Positions 26,653-36,567 of a DNA stretch of 64,000 bases are shown piece after piece. The notes under the pieces are model-generated. The model did no database searches, had not been told where the DNA came from, and was given only the letters and a program-made list of their open reading frames with translations. Position 1 is the stretch's first letter; every line of letters begins with the position of its first letter. Source of the stretch: Vibrio tapetis subsp. tapetis (GTDB lineage Bacteria; Pseudomonadota; Gammaproteobacteria; Enterobacterales; Vibrionaceae); NCBI RefSeq assembly GCF_900233005.1, contig NZ_LT960612.1, positions 744,001 to 808,000 on the forward strand. The letters are read 5' to 3'. Position numbers and translations under genes: made by a program.

Positions 26653-27171
26653 ATGATAGAAATGAATGTGGCACAAGGTGTCGGGTTGTTCGCATTTTTG
26701 ATTGGAGCAACGGCATTTTTGCAAAAAGATGGCCGTAAATTTCGCCTGCATTTAATGGTGTTCCAACTCGTATTGTGCAGTCATTTCGTTTTGATGGGCG
26801 CGATGGTTGCGGCAATTGGCTGCGGGATTAGTGCACTAAGAAGTTATGCTTCCACCAAAACCAAATCATTGTGGGTAATGAGTGGTTTCATTGCGATGTT
26901 GTGGCTGATGGGCGTACCGCAACTCAATCATTACTATGAATTACTGACATTGTTTGGCACATCAGTGGCAACTTACGGATTATTTCGAGCTCAAGGGGTT
27001 TCAATGAGGCTGCTGGTGTTGTTTAACTCTTGCTGTTGGTTAACCAACAATTTGCTACTGGGCTCTGTCGGAGGAACGTTAATGGAAACAACGTTTATTC
27101 TGGTTAATGGATACACCATCGCTCGGGTTGTCATCGAGCAACGAGCAGAGAATAAGCTGCTGATGAAATAG
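26653..27171 (+). CDS. ygjV: YgjV-family inner-membrane protein
   Basis: 172 residues, five or six hydrophobic segments. VGLFAFLIGATAFLQKDGRKFRLHLMVFQLVLCSHFVLMGA, GCGISALRSYASTKTKS and NSCCWLTNNLLLGSVGGTLMETTFILVNGYTIAR are typical of the YgjV (Imp-YgjV) family of unknown function. In E. coli ygjV lies beside uxaCA, and the same neighbourhood recurs here, which hints at a role linked to hexuronates. That link is inference. Confidence 0.85.
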   Translation: MIEMNVAQGVGLFAFLIGATAFLQKDGRKFRLHLMVFQLVLCSHFVLMGAMVAAIGCGISALRSYASTKTKSLWVMSGFIAMLWLMGVPQLNHYYELLTLFGTSVATYGLFRAQGVSMRLLVLFNSCCWLTNNLLLGSVGGTLMETTFILVNGYTIARVVIEQRAENKLLMK

Positions 27172-27182
27172 CGAAAAGTATG

Positions 27183-27222
27183 ATTAGCCTATTGAATACC
27201 GTAAAAACAGAAATAGGCTAAT
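27183..27222. terminator. Convergent hairpin between ygjV and the next gene
   Basis: ATTAGCCTATT (27183-27193) and AATAGGCTAAT (27212-27222) are perfectly complementary. The hairpin lies between two converging genes and probably ends both transcripts, although T-runs are short. Confidence 0.6.
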
Positions 27223-27234
27223 GATGTTAATTGT

Positions 27235-27630
27235 TTAATGGGTCGAGGTTTTTTCAATGGCAATTAAGTCCCCATAGCACTGACGCATATTGGGAATGAA
27301 TGCCAGCTTGTCTGCCGACATTTTCTTTCCGTTTGGTAGCTCTATATGATTAACGGCCCAGATAACACAACCATCCGCTAAATTAAGCAAACATCTTACC
27401 TGAGAAAACAGTCCATTCTTGTCAAATGCAGATGAAATTGGAAATGCCATACCGTGCCAAGAGGCCATGACCTGTGCTTGGCTAGTGCCAAGATCTAACG
27501 TTAATATTTCAGGTTCGACATCTTTAACGACCTTCATGCAAAGGCGAGCTTTATCTTTGTGAGTTTCAATCCATAGGCGGTGCGGGATACTTTTATCCTC
27601 CCAGCTCAGGACATTTGCGTATTGATTCAT
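27235..27630 (-). CDS. Hypothetical cytoplasmic protein, 131 residues
   Basis: I do not recognise this family. The protein has no signal peptide or membrane segment. It shows WIETHKDKARLCMKVVKDVEPEILTLDLGTSQAQVMASWHGMAFPISSAFDK and ends in QCYGDLIAIEKTSTH. The ATG follows GGATAATAATC. Its upstream region (27631-27850) contains a perfect UxuR-type palindrome, so it may belong to the hexuronate regulon. Confidence 0.65.
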   Translation of the reverse strand: MNQYANVLSWEDKSIPHRLWIETHKDKARLCMKVVKDVEPEILTLDLGTSQAQVMASWHGMAFPISSAFDKNGLFSQVRCLLNLADGCVIWAVNHIELPNGKKMSADKLAFIPNMRQCYGDLIAIEKTSTH

Positions 27631-27788
27631 GATTATTATCCTTATTCAGAAATCAAGTAGGGGCTGCTGAGCAAGGCTGTTATCCATGATATTGGTAACC
27701 AACTTAATCACGTAGGAAATGGCATGCCTGATGTGTGCTAGCCCTTTTATTTCAGTATTTTGGCGATCTTTCTACCTAGATAGAGTAC

Positions 27789-27850
27789 AACCAATACTAT
27801 TATTGGTCGACCAATTTTGAGTTTGTTAGAGACCTAGATCAACCAATATG
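27789..27850. promoter_or_regulatory. Orphan UxuR-type operator cluster
   Basis: The perfect palindrome ATTGGTCGACCAAT (27802-27815) is flanked by ACCAATA (27790-27796) and by TCAACCAATA (27840-27849, on the other strand TTGGTTGA). These are the same half-sites as before the TRAP genes. The surrounding gap (27631-28021) holds no other visible gene. A TGTGA/TCACA pair near 27858-27875 has a seven-base spacer and is not a standard CRP site. Confidence 0.6.
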
Positions 27851-28021
27851 ATAAGTGTGTGAATCGCCGTCACAGTTTGATTTGTTTGCTGTAAATATAT
27901 ATTCCAAGTGGTTATTGAAAGCGGTGAATATATAACTTTTAGGTGTCGATTGAGGAAGAAACTCTCTCAAGAAGAAAATTTAAATGTGCTACCTTTAAAG
28001 GTAATAAGGTAGGAGGTCGTG

Positions 28022-28210
28022 ATGAATTTCGTGAGCTTTCGTGAGTCGCTAAATCATATTGAAATCAAAATTGGCTTGGTATTGATTGACGTGGTTGCGA
28101 TGTCATATTTAGTTTATAACCAAGCGAATATGACGCTTAGCGAACTGTTTTATAAGATGATCGTCATTTGGTTAATTAACTTAATTTTCCTTCGCATTAT
28201 CAATAAGTGA
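28022..28210 (+). CDS. Small membrane protein upstream of the symporter-kinase
   Basis: Sixty-two residues from an ATG with an ideal AGGAGG six bases upstream. Two hydrophobic segments are visible (IKIGLVLIDVVAMSYLVYN and MIVIWLINLIFLRIINK). I do not recognise it. It ends twelve bases before the symporter-kinase gene and is probably co-transcribed and functionally tied to that sensor. Confidence 0.65.
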   Translation: MNFVSFRESLNHIEIKIGLVLIDVVAMSYLVYNQANMTLSELFYKMIVIWLINLIFLRIINK

Positions 28211-28222
28211 TTAGGAATGACA

Positions 28223-31184
28223 ATGACGAGCTATTTAATTGTCGGGTTGCTTGGTTATCTCTTGTTATTGTTAGCGATTGCGACTTTTGGTCAGAAGCAA
28301 GAAACATGGCTGAATAGGATTGCTCAGGGGCCGTGGGTGTATACTCTATCCCTCGCTGTGTATTGTACCTCATGGACATTCTTTGGCATTGTAGGTTCAG
28401 CGACAAGGGCTGGCTCACTCTACTTAGCAATATATTGGGGACCAATGCTTGGGATGATATTTGGTTCGGTTTTGCTGAATCGAATATTTGCCATCAAGCG
28501 CACTTATCATATAACCAGTATTGCTGATTTTATTTCAACTCGTTATTACCGCTCTGCTTCGATTGCGGCGTTGGTTACTTTATTTATTGCTTTAGGTGTA
28601 GCTCCTTATATCGCACTTCAACTCAAAGCGATAAGCATAGGCTTTAGAGTTTTGAGTAATACGGCCAGCGCAGAGGTAGGCTTTTGGGGAGTTGAAGAGT
28701 TCAGTGCGATATTTTTAGTCGCATTTACAATTTTGTTTGGATTGAGGCGGCTAGATATCTCAGATCATCACCCAGGGGTTATACTGGCGATGGCATTTGA
28801 AGGGCTGGTCAAAATCGTTGCTTTTGTCGCGTTGGGTCTGTTTGTTACTTTTGGCCTATTTGACGGCTTAGGTGATTTGTTTTCGCAAGCTGAAAGCCTT
28901 CGAAATTCTAGCGATCTGTTTGATGGGTTCAATCGAACGGTACCTATGAGCACCTGGATTTGCTACCTCTTTTTGTCGATGAATGCCTTTTTTTTTCCTG
29001 CCCCGACAGTTTCAAGTTATGGTTGTGGAAAATACAAACCCAGAGCACCTAAAAACGGCCCAATGGGCACTTCCTACCTATCTATTTTTGATCACGCTGT
29101 TTGTAATTCCTGTTGTGCTTGGTGCGTTGTTGCTAGGTTTTCCTGCCGGAAATGCTGATAGTTTCGTTTTGTTGTTGCCCCAGCAGTATGCGAGTACTTG
29201 GTTGACTTTCTTTATTTATATCGGAGGTTTTTCGGCATCGATGGGCATGGTCGTTATGAGTACTATCGCCATCTCAGTCATGGTCTCAAACCATTTAGTT
29301 TTACCCGTTATTGAACGCTTTTCGGTGCTCGTTGTTTTTCGCCGTCATTTATTGCCTTTACGATGGGCGGTCGTGGCCATCGTTGTGAGCATTGGCTATC
29401 TGTTTAATCGATATGTTGGGAATAGTGAGTTTCTTGCCAGCATGGGTATTTTGTCTTTCGCTGCCGTTTTACAGTTTACTCCTGCTGCAGTTGGTGGCTT
29501 GATTTGGAGTAAAGCAAGTCGAATTGGAGCGCTTTTTGGTATTTGTAGCGGTTTTGCATTCTGGATGTATTGCTTGTTTTTACCAGCCTTAGTTGACTCA
29601 GGAATATTATCGTTATCTGAATGGTTAGCCTATGGTCCTTGGGAATTAGATATTCTCGCACCAAGAGCTTTGATGGGAATGGAAGGTATTGATCCTATTA
29701 GCCATGGCGTTTTCTGGAGTTGTTCAATAAATGTTGCCATGTTTTGCTTGGGGTCTATTTTATTTCCTGGTGGTAAAGAGGAGCAACAATATTACAAAGA
29801 GCTACAGAGTTGTTTTAGCTCGGATGACGTACCGAGATTAGAATTGGATCTACAAGCTTATATCGATCTAAATCAACGCTGCCAAATGGTTCGGAGTGCA
29901 CTAGAGGCGTATTTGGCTCATCAAAAAGTAGATCAAATTGTTAAAAAGAGCTTGTTAGATGTGAGTTTACTTAATCAACAACAATGTACTTTACTCGAAC
30001 TCAATACATTGCGGAAGAATATCGAAAGAAACCTCGCCGGCTCTATAGGGACAACAGCAGCGCATGGAATATTAGAGCGTTGTGAGTTCATTAGTGCCGA
30101 GGAGCAGGCCGAATTGAGGGAGCACTATAGCGAGTTACTTAATCAACTCAGTATTTCTCCGTATGAACTACAAGCCAAGCTTAATTACTATCAAGAACGA
30201 GAACTGATGATAGAGCAGCACTCTCTTAAGCAATCTGAAAACATTGAGTTGTTGGAGCGGCAAGTTGAACGAACCAAGAGTGCTGAAAAGAAATTGCAGG
30301 AATTCAATCAACAGCTTGAGCATATAGTAGAAGAACGTACTGTGAGCTTACAAGATGCAAATCAGTCATTAAAAATTACGTTGGAAGACTTAAAGCACAC
30401 TCAAGATCAGCTGATTGAGTCTGAGAAAATGGCGTCTTTAGGTGCCTTGGTAAAGGGGATCGCTCATGAAATTAATACCCCCGTAGGTGTGAGTATTACC
30501 GGGGTGTCGAGTGTCCAAGATAAAACAGCCAACGTTTTGGCAATGCTCGAAAGTAATAAGCTACAAAAGCAGAGTTTGGAGCAGTACCTGAGTCTAACTC
30601 AACATAGTTTGGACTTAGTTATGAATAACTTGATGAGCGCTGCTGAATTAGTTGGAACCTTTAAAAAAGTGGCGGTAGATAACGAGGCAGAACAGGCAAG
30701 TGAGTTTGAGCTGGGAGATTATGTTAAGGAAGTGCTCAGTTCGTTAGCTTCAGATTTAAATCAAGCGGATATTGTTACCAAAGTGGATTGTGTAACACGA
30801 ATTCCTATGAACGCTTCAGCCAGTATTTTTTATCAAATCATTACTAACTTAACCCATAATTCGATCAAACACGGCTTTGTGCTGCCTAACAAGCAAGGAG
30901 AAAGGCAAATACGTATCATGTTGTCTCAAGATGAAAACAACGTGATGATGGAATTTAAGGACACGGGCGTCGGTGTAGATGAAGCATTGATTGGGCAAAT
31001 TTTTGACCCATTTGTCACCAGTAACCGAGGCCAAGGTGGAACAGGCTTAGGGGCGCATATAGTCTATAACTTGGTGACATCGGCACTAAAAGGGAGTATT
31101 GCTGCAAACAATATCAAAGGAGGCGGGCTTGCGATCACGATCAGCATCCCTAATTCCCAAGTTTCTCCCCTTGACTCTGTTTAG
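28223..31184 (+). pseudogene. Sodium:solute symporter-histidine kinase fusion, frameshifted at a T9 tract
   Basis: The first reading (28223 to about 29000) gives membrane segments of an SSS-family (SLC5) sensor domain, and the second (from about 28983 to 31184) gives the remaining segments, a long coiled coil and a kinase core. They join at nine T near 28988-28996. Eight T would give the continuous [23 protein letters not shown], as in CbrA-like sensors. The kinase has the H-box AHEINTPVG (His codon 30465-30467), the N-box [21 protein letters not shown] and [11 protein letters not shown]. An intact protein would be about 986 residues with about twelve TMs. The tract could be a phase-variable switch, a fixed mutation or a sequence error. 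Start chosen at 28223, with AGGA six bases upstream. Confidence 0.85.
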
Positions 31185-31192
31185 GTGAAATC

Positions 31193-34100
31193 TCACAAAC
31201 TCCTCTTCACTTTATTAAGTAAGTCCGCAGCTTGTTCAAATTGAAATTCGTTTAAGAAGCCACTCATCTTAGAGAGTAACTCAGGGTCTGATACTTGGTA
31301 TTGTTGGAGTTGCTCTATCAGTTCGATGGATTGTGTGTCGGCATCTAGCAGTGCTGTATTAAGTTGTTCGATCAACTGGTGAAATTGTGCGTCTATGCGG
31401 CGGGTTCCCTGCGTCTTTTTCTTCGTTGAGGAGTAGGCGCTATCTGCAACCTGAGGGCTGAATTCGGCTTGCTGGGCGTTTTCAAGTTGTGTACTGGTTG
31501 CGAGTAGTTGTTTGTCTGCTCTTATTACATATTGTCTTAGGTCTTCAATCTGAGAGGCCTGTAATGGGGTACCTTGTTTGAAGGCTTTTTCCCATGTACG
31601 AATGTTCTGGTAAACATAGTTGACGGATAATGTGCCGGAAGAACCTTTTAGGCTGTGCAGCTTTCTGGCTATGAAGTCGTCGTTTTGTTCTTTGATTGCT
31701 TTATCCATCGCGGCTAATTCGATGGGCATAGATTTAAAGAATGACTCTAATGTGGTGCGATAGCTATCGACATCGCCTAGCAGAGTTTTTATCCCTTGCT
31801 CTGTGTTTACGCCTTCTAGCTCAAACGTCTCCAAGCTAAGTTGCTCGCTGCACGGAACTGGGGTAATGCCAGCACGGCTAGGTTTGCTTGATTGTCCGCT
31901 GAGAGAGGTTAGCAGCGAGATTTTTTGAATCAGATTGGGTACGTTAATTGGTTTTGCTATGTGCTCATCCATGCCGGCTTCAATGCAACGCTGAACGTCT
32001 ACCTGCATGGCGTTAGCTGTCATGGCTAAAATAGGCAGTTGCTCACTGTTAAGGTGTTTTCGGATCTCCTTAGTGGCGGAGATACCGTCCATGACGGGCA
32101 TTTGCATATCCATCAGTGCAAGGTCGAATACTTGATGCTCAAGCTTTTCCAACGCCTCGAGACCATGCTCGGCAATGGTGATGGTTGCGCCTTGGCTTTC
32201 CAATATCGTACACGCGATCTCTTGGTTCGTTTTGTTGTCCTCGACCAATAAAATGTCGATATTATCTAGTCGCTCCAGAGGCGGTATTTCGACATTGCTG
32301 TGAGCCAAATTGACTGGCTGCCATTCGTTACCCAAGCACGCAATAATCGCGTTAAATAGTGAGTATGGCGTAATCGGTTTGAATAAGTTTGCATCCAACT
32401 GGTGCGCGTTATCATCGCTGAGTTGGAGCTGTCCAGATTGTGAATGGAGCAAAATTACTTTCGACTCTTCCGACAATTTGTGATGTTGAATATGTTCTAG
32501 TGTGTCTAGCCCATCCATGCTTGGCATTTGCCAATCCATTAAGATTAGGTCAAAAACTTGTTGGTGTTTATTCAGCTGTTCTATTGCCTCACGGCCACTG
32601 CCAGCGGGGGTGACGGCGAAGCCAAGCCCGGAAAGTATCCCGCTTAATACGTGGCGAGATGTTTTGTTGTCATCGACAAGCATGACCGATTTGTTCAGTG
32701 CAAGTGCCGAGACCATTTGATACTCACTGCTGATTTGGTTTTCATAAGGCAGCGTTAATTCAAAATTAAACTTGGATCCTGTTCCATAGTGGCTTTCGAC
32801 TTGAATTTCCCCCTCCATTAAGGAAACCAGTTGTTTGGAAATACTCAGGCCAAGCCCGGTACCGCCAAATTTTCGAGTGGTCGAGGTGTCGGCTTGAGAG
32901 AAGGCCTTAAATAGGTTGCTAACCTGTTCGTGGGTCATTCCGATGCCAGTGTCTACTACTGAAAAGTCGAGCTTAATGGTGTCGTGGGAGCGGGTGGTTT
33001 CAATAATATTGACGACGATTTCGCCTTGTTCAGTGAACTTAATCGCGTTGTTCACTAGGTTGATGAGAACTTGGCCGATGCGAAGTGGATCTCCGATAAG
33101 AAGATTGGGCAATGTCGGGGAGACATTAAAGATCAGCTCAACAGGTTTATGCTCAGCTTTTGTCGGTAAGACGTTGATCAGGTTGTCGAGTACTTGATGA
33201 AGAGAGAATGGCGTCGACTCAATCTTGAGCTTGCCAGCTTCAACTTTGGAAAAGTCCAGAATGTCGTTGATGATACCTAGCAACTGGTTACTAGCTGAGT
33301 CTATTTTGTCTATGTAGTTACGTTGTTTGTTGTTTAATTCGGTATTTAGAACCATGTGGGTCATGCCCATGATGGCATTCATCGGAGTGCGAATTTCATG
33401 ACTCATATTGGCCAAAAAATCCCCTTTAATTTGGTTAAGGTTATCGGCTGACTCTTTGGCTTTGATTAATTCACGTTCAAGTTGTTTGTGTTCAGTTACG
33501 TCAAGAAATGAGCCAACGACGCCCATAATACTGTTGTTTTGGTCGTAGAACGGTGCCTCGTACACCACAAGTTCACGGATCTGTTGGTTACCGTTGGCGA
33601 CCGTGATTTCAAATTGAATTCTTTTGGTTCCTTGCAGTAACTCCAGCTCATATCGCTTTAGCTGATAAACGACGTCGTCTTTAAAAATGTCTTCTATATT
33701 GGCGCCGAGCACATTTTGTTCTGTTACTCCTAAGAAGTCACAAAACTGTTCGTTTACTCCTAAGTACTCTCCTAAGCGATTTCGGTAGTAAGTCGGGTTG
33801 GGGATCGAGTCTATGATGTGTTGATTAAGCTCAAGCTGACGTGCGACTTCTTGTTCAATTTCGTGCTGTTTTTCTGCGTTTAGGCTGAGTTGAAATGCGA
33901 CAGAGAAGGCTTCAACCAAGTCGGTCAACACGCGATACTCATTTGTGGATAAAGCGGTGCTTGTGCCAAATTGTAAAACGCCTAACGGAGAATCGTTAGC
34001 GAGAATTGGGATGAAATACAATTCAGCGAGGCCCAGTTGCACATTGCCCATTGCGAGGTTGAGCGGTTGGCCATCGCTCGATTTAACCGACTTGGCTTCT

Positions 34101-35236
34101 TTATGTTGTAAGCACAGAGTCACTAAAGACATATGATTTGGGTTGGGATCATGCCAATTACCAACAGAATCGATGACTTCGAGTTGCTCATTGCGCAATT
34201 GATAAAAGGTGATGAGAGGGAAACCAAAATAGTGGCTTAAGAAGGATTTTGATTCTGATATCACATCATTTGTATGCGTTTTCCCTCGGAGGAGTTCATT
34301 AAAGCTCTGCACGGTGTGGCCAAGCTTTAATTCATTACGTAGGTTAAGGAGCAGGGAGTTAATAGCACCAGAAAACTGGCCTAATTCTCCTTTGATGTCT
34401 TCATCAAGTTCGAAGTTGTAGTCTTGGTTAGCGACATTGGAGACCACCTGATTTTGCATCTTTTCAATTGGAGAAATGTAAAAGCGTCTGAGTAACCAAA
34501 ACGAGACACTTAACAACACGACTAAGGTAAAAATACCAATGAGCATAAATCGAGACATGATAGCGACGATGGATGAAGCGGTGTCCTGTGAGGCTTTAAT
34601 GCGATCGACACCATTTTGATAAGCGGTCTCGATGTTGGTCATGATCTTTGCTTTTTCGATAAGGTATTCAGAGGAATACAAAAGTAACAGTGCTTTTTGT
34701 CGGTTTTCTGTTCCTGCTGTATTGGCGAGCGTAAAAGCTTGTTGTTCGATATTGACCAACCGCTCCGATGCCGCGAAAGCGTTACTCAAGGCGGCGACTT
34801 CATGAGTCGACATACCGGCAAGCGACAGCCTTTCAAAGAAGGTGGAACCATTATGATGAGGGGAGTCGACTTGGTTAATGGTTGCGAGGGTATCCCAGTA
34901 GTCGAAGTCGTGATCTTTTGGTGGTGGGGCAATGCCTTGTCTTACTGCAAGGACATGGTCGAATAATTGTTGCCACTTTTTGTCTCCAGTGACGGCGTAT
35001 GCTCGAGCGAATTTAGTCAGGTTATCTGAGCTTTGTTGAAGTTCGCTGCCTAATAACGTGATTTCGGATAATTGCAGTAACGATTTCTCCTCATTTTTAA
35101 AGGAGCTCAATGCGTGGTTCACGATAAAGATAACACCAATGTTCACCAGTATCATAATTGAAAATAGTAAGGTAAATAGGGACTTCATATTCATTGAGAC
35201 AATCACGCTTAGAAAAAATACGACTGCCTTGAGCAT
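31193..35236 (-). CDS. Large hybrid sensor histidine kinase with two receivers and HPt
   Basis: 1347 residues from the ATG at 35236, with GAGGA seven bases upstream. Order: hydrophobic N-terminus (about 1-45), a periplasmic sensor of helical type, TM near 222-245, HAMP (250-300), a GAF-like region (310-460), PAS (about 485-600), HisKA with phosphoacceptor H613 in MSHEIRTPMNAIMG, HATPase (GDPLRIGQVLINLVNNAIKFTE, DTGIGMTHEQ, GTGLGLSI), REC1 (VMLVDDNKTS, LILMDWQMPSMDG), REC2 (ILLVEDNKTN, LALMDMQMPVMDG) and HPt (ARKLHSLKGSSGTL). It is a BarA/TorS-like phosphorelay in one chain. It converges on the symporter-kinase and diverges from the receiver-ATPase gene. No DNA-binding regulator is adjacent. 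Confidence 0.93.
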   Translation of the reverse strand: MLKAVVFFLSVIVSMNMKSLFTLLFSIMILVNIGVIFIVNHALSSFKNEEKSLLQLSEITLLGSELQQSSDNLTKFARAYAVTGDKKWQQLFDHVLAVRQGIAPPPKDHDFDYWDTLATINQVDSPHHNGSTFFERLSLAGMSTHEVAALSNAFAASERLVNIEQQAFTLANTAGTENRQKALLLLYSSEYLIEKAKIMTNIETAYQNGVDRIKASQDTASSIVAIMSRFMLIGIFTLVVLLSVSFWLLRRFYISPIEKMQNQVVSNVANQDYNFELDEDIKGELGQFSGAINSLLLNLRNELKLGHTVQSFNELLRGKTHTNDVISESKSFLSHYFGFPLITFYQLRNEQLEVIDSVGNWHDPNPNHMSLVTLCLQHKEAKSVKSSDGQPLNLAMGNVQLGLAELYFIPILANDSPLGVLQFGTSTALSTNEYRVLTDLVEAFSVAFQLSLNAEKQHEIEQEVARQLELNQHIIDSIPNPTYYRNRLGEYLGVNEQFCDFLGVTEQNVLGANIEDIFKDDVVYQLKRYELELLQGTKRIQFEITVANGNQQIRELVVYEAPFYDQNNSIMGVVGSFLDVTEHKQLERELIKAKESADNLNQIKGDFLANMSHEIRTPMNAIMGMTHMVLNTELNNKQRNYIDKIDSASNQLLGIINDILDFSKVEAGKLKIESTPFSLHQVLDNLINVLPTKAEHKPVELIFNVSPTLPNLLIGDPLRIGQVLINLVNNAIKFTEQGEIVVNIIETTRSHDTIKLDFSVVDTGIGMTHEQVSNLFKAFSQADTSTTRKFGGTGLGLSISKQLVSLMEGEIQVESHYGTGSKFNFELTLPYENQISSEYQMVSALALNKSVMLVDDNKTSRHVLSGILSGLGFAVTPAGSGREAIEQLNKHQQVFDLILMDWQMPSMDGLDTLEHIQHHKLSEESKVILLHSQSGQLQLSDDNAHQLDANLFKPITPYSLFNAIIACLGNEWQPVNLAHSNVEIPPLERLDNIDILLVEDNKTNQEIACTILESQGATITIAEHGLEALEKLEHQVFDLALMDMQMPVMDGISATKEIRKHLNSEQLPILAMTANAMQVDVQRCIEAGMDEHIAKPINVPNLIQKISLLTSLSGQSSKPSRAGITPVPCSEQLSLETFELEGVNTEQGIKTLLGDVDSYRTTLESFFKSMPIELAAMDKAIKEQNDDFIARKLHSLKGSSGTLSVNYVYQNIRTWEKAFKQGTPLQASQIEDLRQYVIRADKQLLATSTQLENAQQAEFSPQVADSAYSSTKKKTQGTRRIDAQFHQLIEQLNTALLDADTQSIELIEQLQQYQVSDPELLSKMSGFLNEFQFEQAADLLNKVKRSL

Positions 35237-35363
35237 AGCTAATTCCTCACATTTATTAGCTAAATAACCGTATTAATTTTGAGAATAATTAGAGGTTAAG
35301 ATATGTATCACGTTTGCTTGTCTATACTTTTGTCAATGAATCTCTTTTGGTTGCCTTTTTATT

Positions 35364-36494
35364 ATGTATGAGCTTTTGATCATTGATGATGTGGCAGAGA
35401 ATTTGCGAGTGTTGCAGTCTATTTTACAACGCAAAGACTTCCGTATCAGAGCGGCAACCAGCGCTCAAGTTGCGTTAAAGTTGATTGCTAAAAAAGTGCC
35501 TGACTTGATCATCTCAGATGTTCAAATGCCGAATATCACGGGCATAGATCTGTGCCACCAACTCGCTAAAGATGAACACTACAAATCTATTCCAATAATA
35601 TTGGTTAGTGCATTCGATGATGAGCAAAGCGTCGAACTTGCAATGGCAACTCACAGTAAAGATTTTTTTCTTAAGCCGTATAACCCCCAAGAAGTGCTGA
35701 CTCGAGTTCGAGTTCAGTTAATGAGGGTGGAACAGCAAAAACGAATACTTCACCAAGAGGTTAACTCAGCTGTAAACCAGCTGGTGGATGGTGTGGCAAA
35801 TGAAATCAGTACGCCACTGGGCACTAGTATCTTAACTTCAACTCATATGAAAGAGACCATTCTCCATTTCGAACAGCTTTATCAAAAACAACAAGTCACC
35901 AATTCTAAACTGAAAGATTTCATTCTCTTTTGTCATGACAGTGTTGATTTGAATTTGAGTAACTTAAATCGCGTAGCAGACATGATGGAGATGTTTAGAG
36001 CGATCTCTGCATCTGACCGAGAGCGGTTTCTGGAAGATGTAAACCTGATATCAGCGATAGAAAAAGTAATTGCACACTATCACGCTAAACTCTCTTATAT
36101 GGGAGTAGTCGTTAAATTGGATGGAGTACCCACGACGATTCACACTGATGGGTATCTGCTACAAATCGTACTAGGGAACCTCATTGGTAACGCGCTCTCT
36201 CATGCTTATGACGGCGAAGTCGCGAAACCCATTGAAATTCAGTGGCAGCAAAAAGGGGATTTTATCTGGATATGCTTTTGTGATAATGGCTGCGGTGTTG
36301 ACGACACACAGTTAGACCAAGTGCTGAAACCTTTTTATACCACTAAAAGGGGTCGCGCGGGCCATGTTGGTTTAAGTGCAACGGTGGCCGCCAATATCAT
36401 CGTGGGGCCGTTGCACGGAGAAATTGACTTAGTCAGTGATGAGCGAGGTTTAGTATGGCAGTTCAGTTTTCCAATTCAGTTAAACGATTTGTAG
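35364..36494 (+). CDS. Receiver domain fused to a kinase-like ATPase lacking the H-box histidine
   Basis: 376 residues. The REC domain (1-125) has IIDD at 7-9 acid pocket, phosphoacceptor D52 in ISDVQMPN, and LKPYN. A HisKA-like helix pair follows, in which HEINTP is replaced by NEISTP (N146, codon 35799-35801). The HATPase part has GNLIGNALSHAY and CDNGCGVDD, but its G2 box is GRAGHVGLSAT rather than GGTGLGLS. Autophosphorylation is therefore unlikely. It may act as a phosphatase, a dimerisation partner or a sink for the neighbouring kinases; its helical region resembles the H-box of the symporter-kinase (AHEINTPVG). Divergent from the hybrid kinase. Confidence 0.85.
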   Translation: MYELLIIDDVAENLRVLQSILQRKDFRIRAATSAQVALKLIAKKVPDLIISDVQMPNITGIDLCHQLAKDEHYKSIPIILVSAFDDEQSVELAMATHSKDFFLKPYNPQEVLTRVRVQLMRVEQQKRILHQEVNSAVNQLVDGVANEISTPLGTSILTSTHMKETILHFEQLYQKQQVTNSKLKDFILFCHDSVDLNLSNLNRVADMMEMFRAISASDRERFLEDVNLISAIEKVIAHYHAKLSYMGVVVKLDGVPTTIHTDGYLLQIVLGNLIGNALSHAYDGEVAKPIEIQWQQKGDFIWICFCDNGCGVDDTQLDQVLKPFYTTKRGRAGHVGLSATVAANIIVGPLHGEIDLVSDERGLVWQFSFPIQLNDL

Positions 36495-36567
36495 TTGGTG
36501 AGTGAGTTATTCTAGTGTCACCGTAAAAGTTAGGTAGAATAGCGAAAAATTAAATTGAGTAGTTACC

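Noticed and set aside
27858..27875. CRP-like TGTGA...TCACA near the orphan UxuR operator
   Set aside because: The spacer is seven bases instead of six, so it does not fit a standard CRP site.
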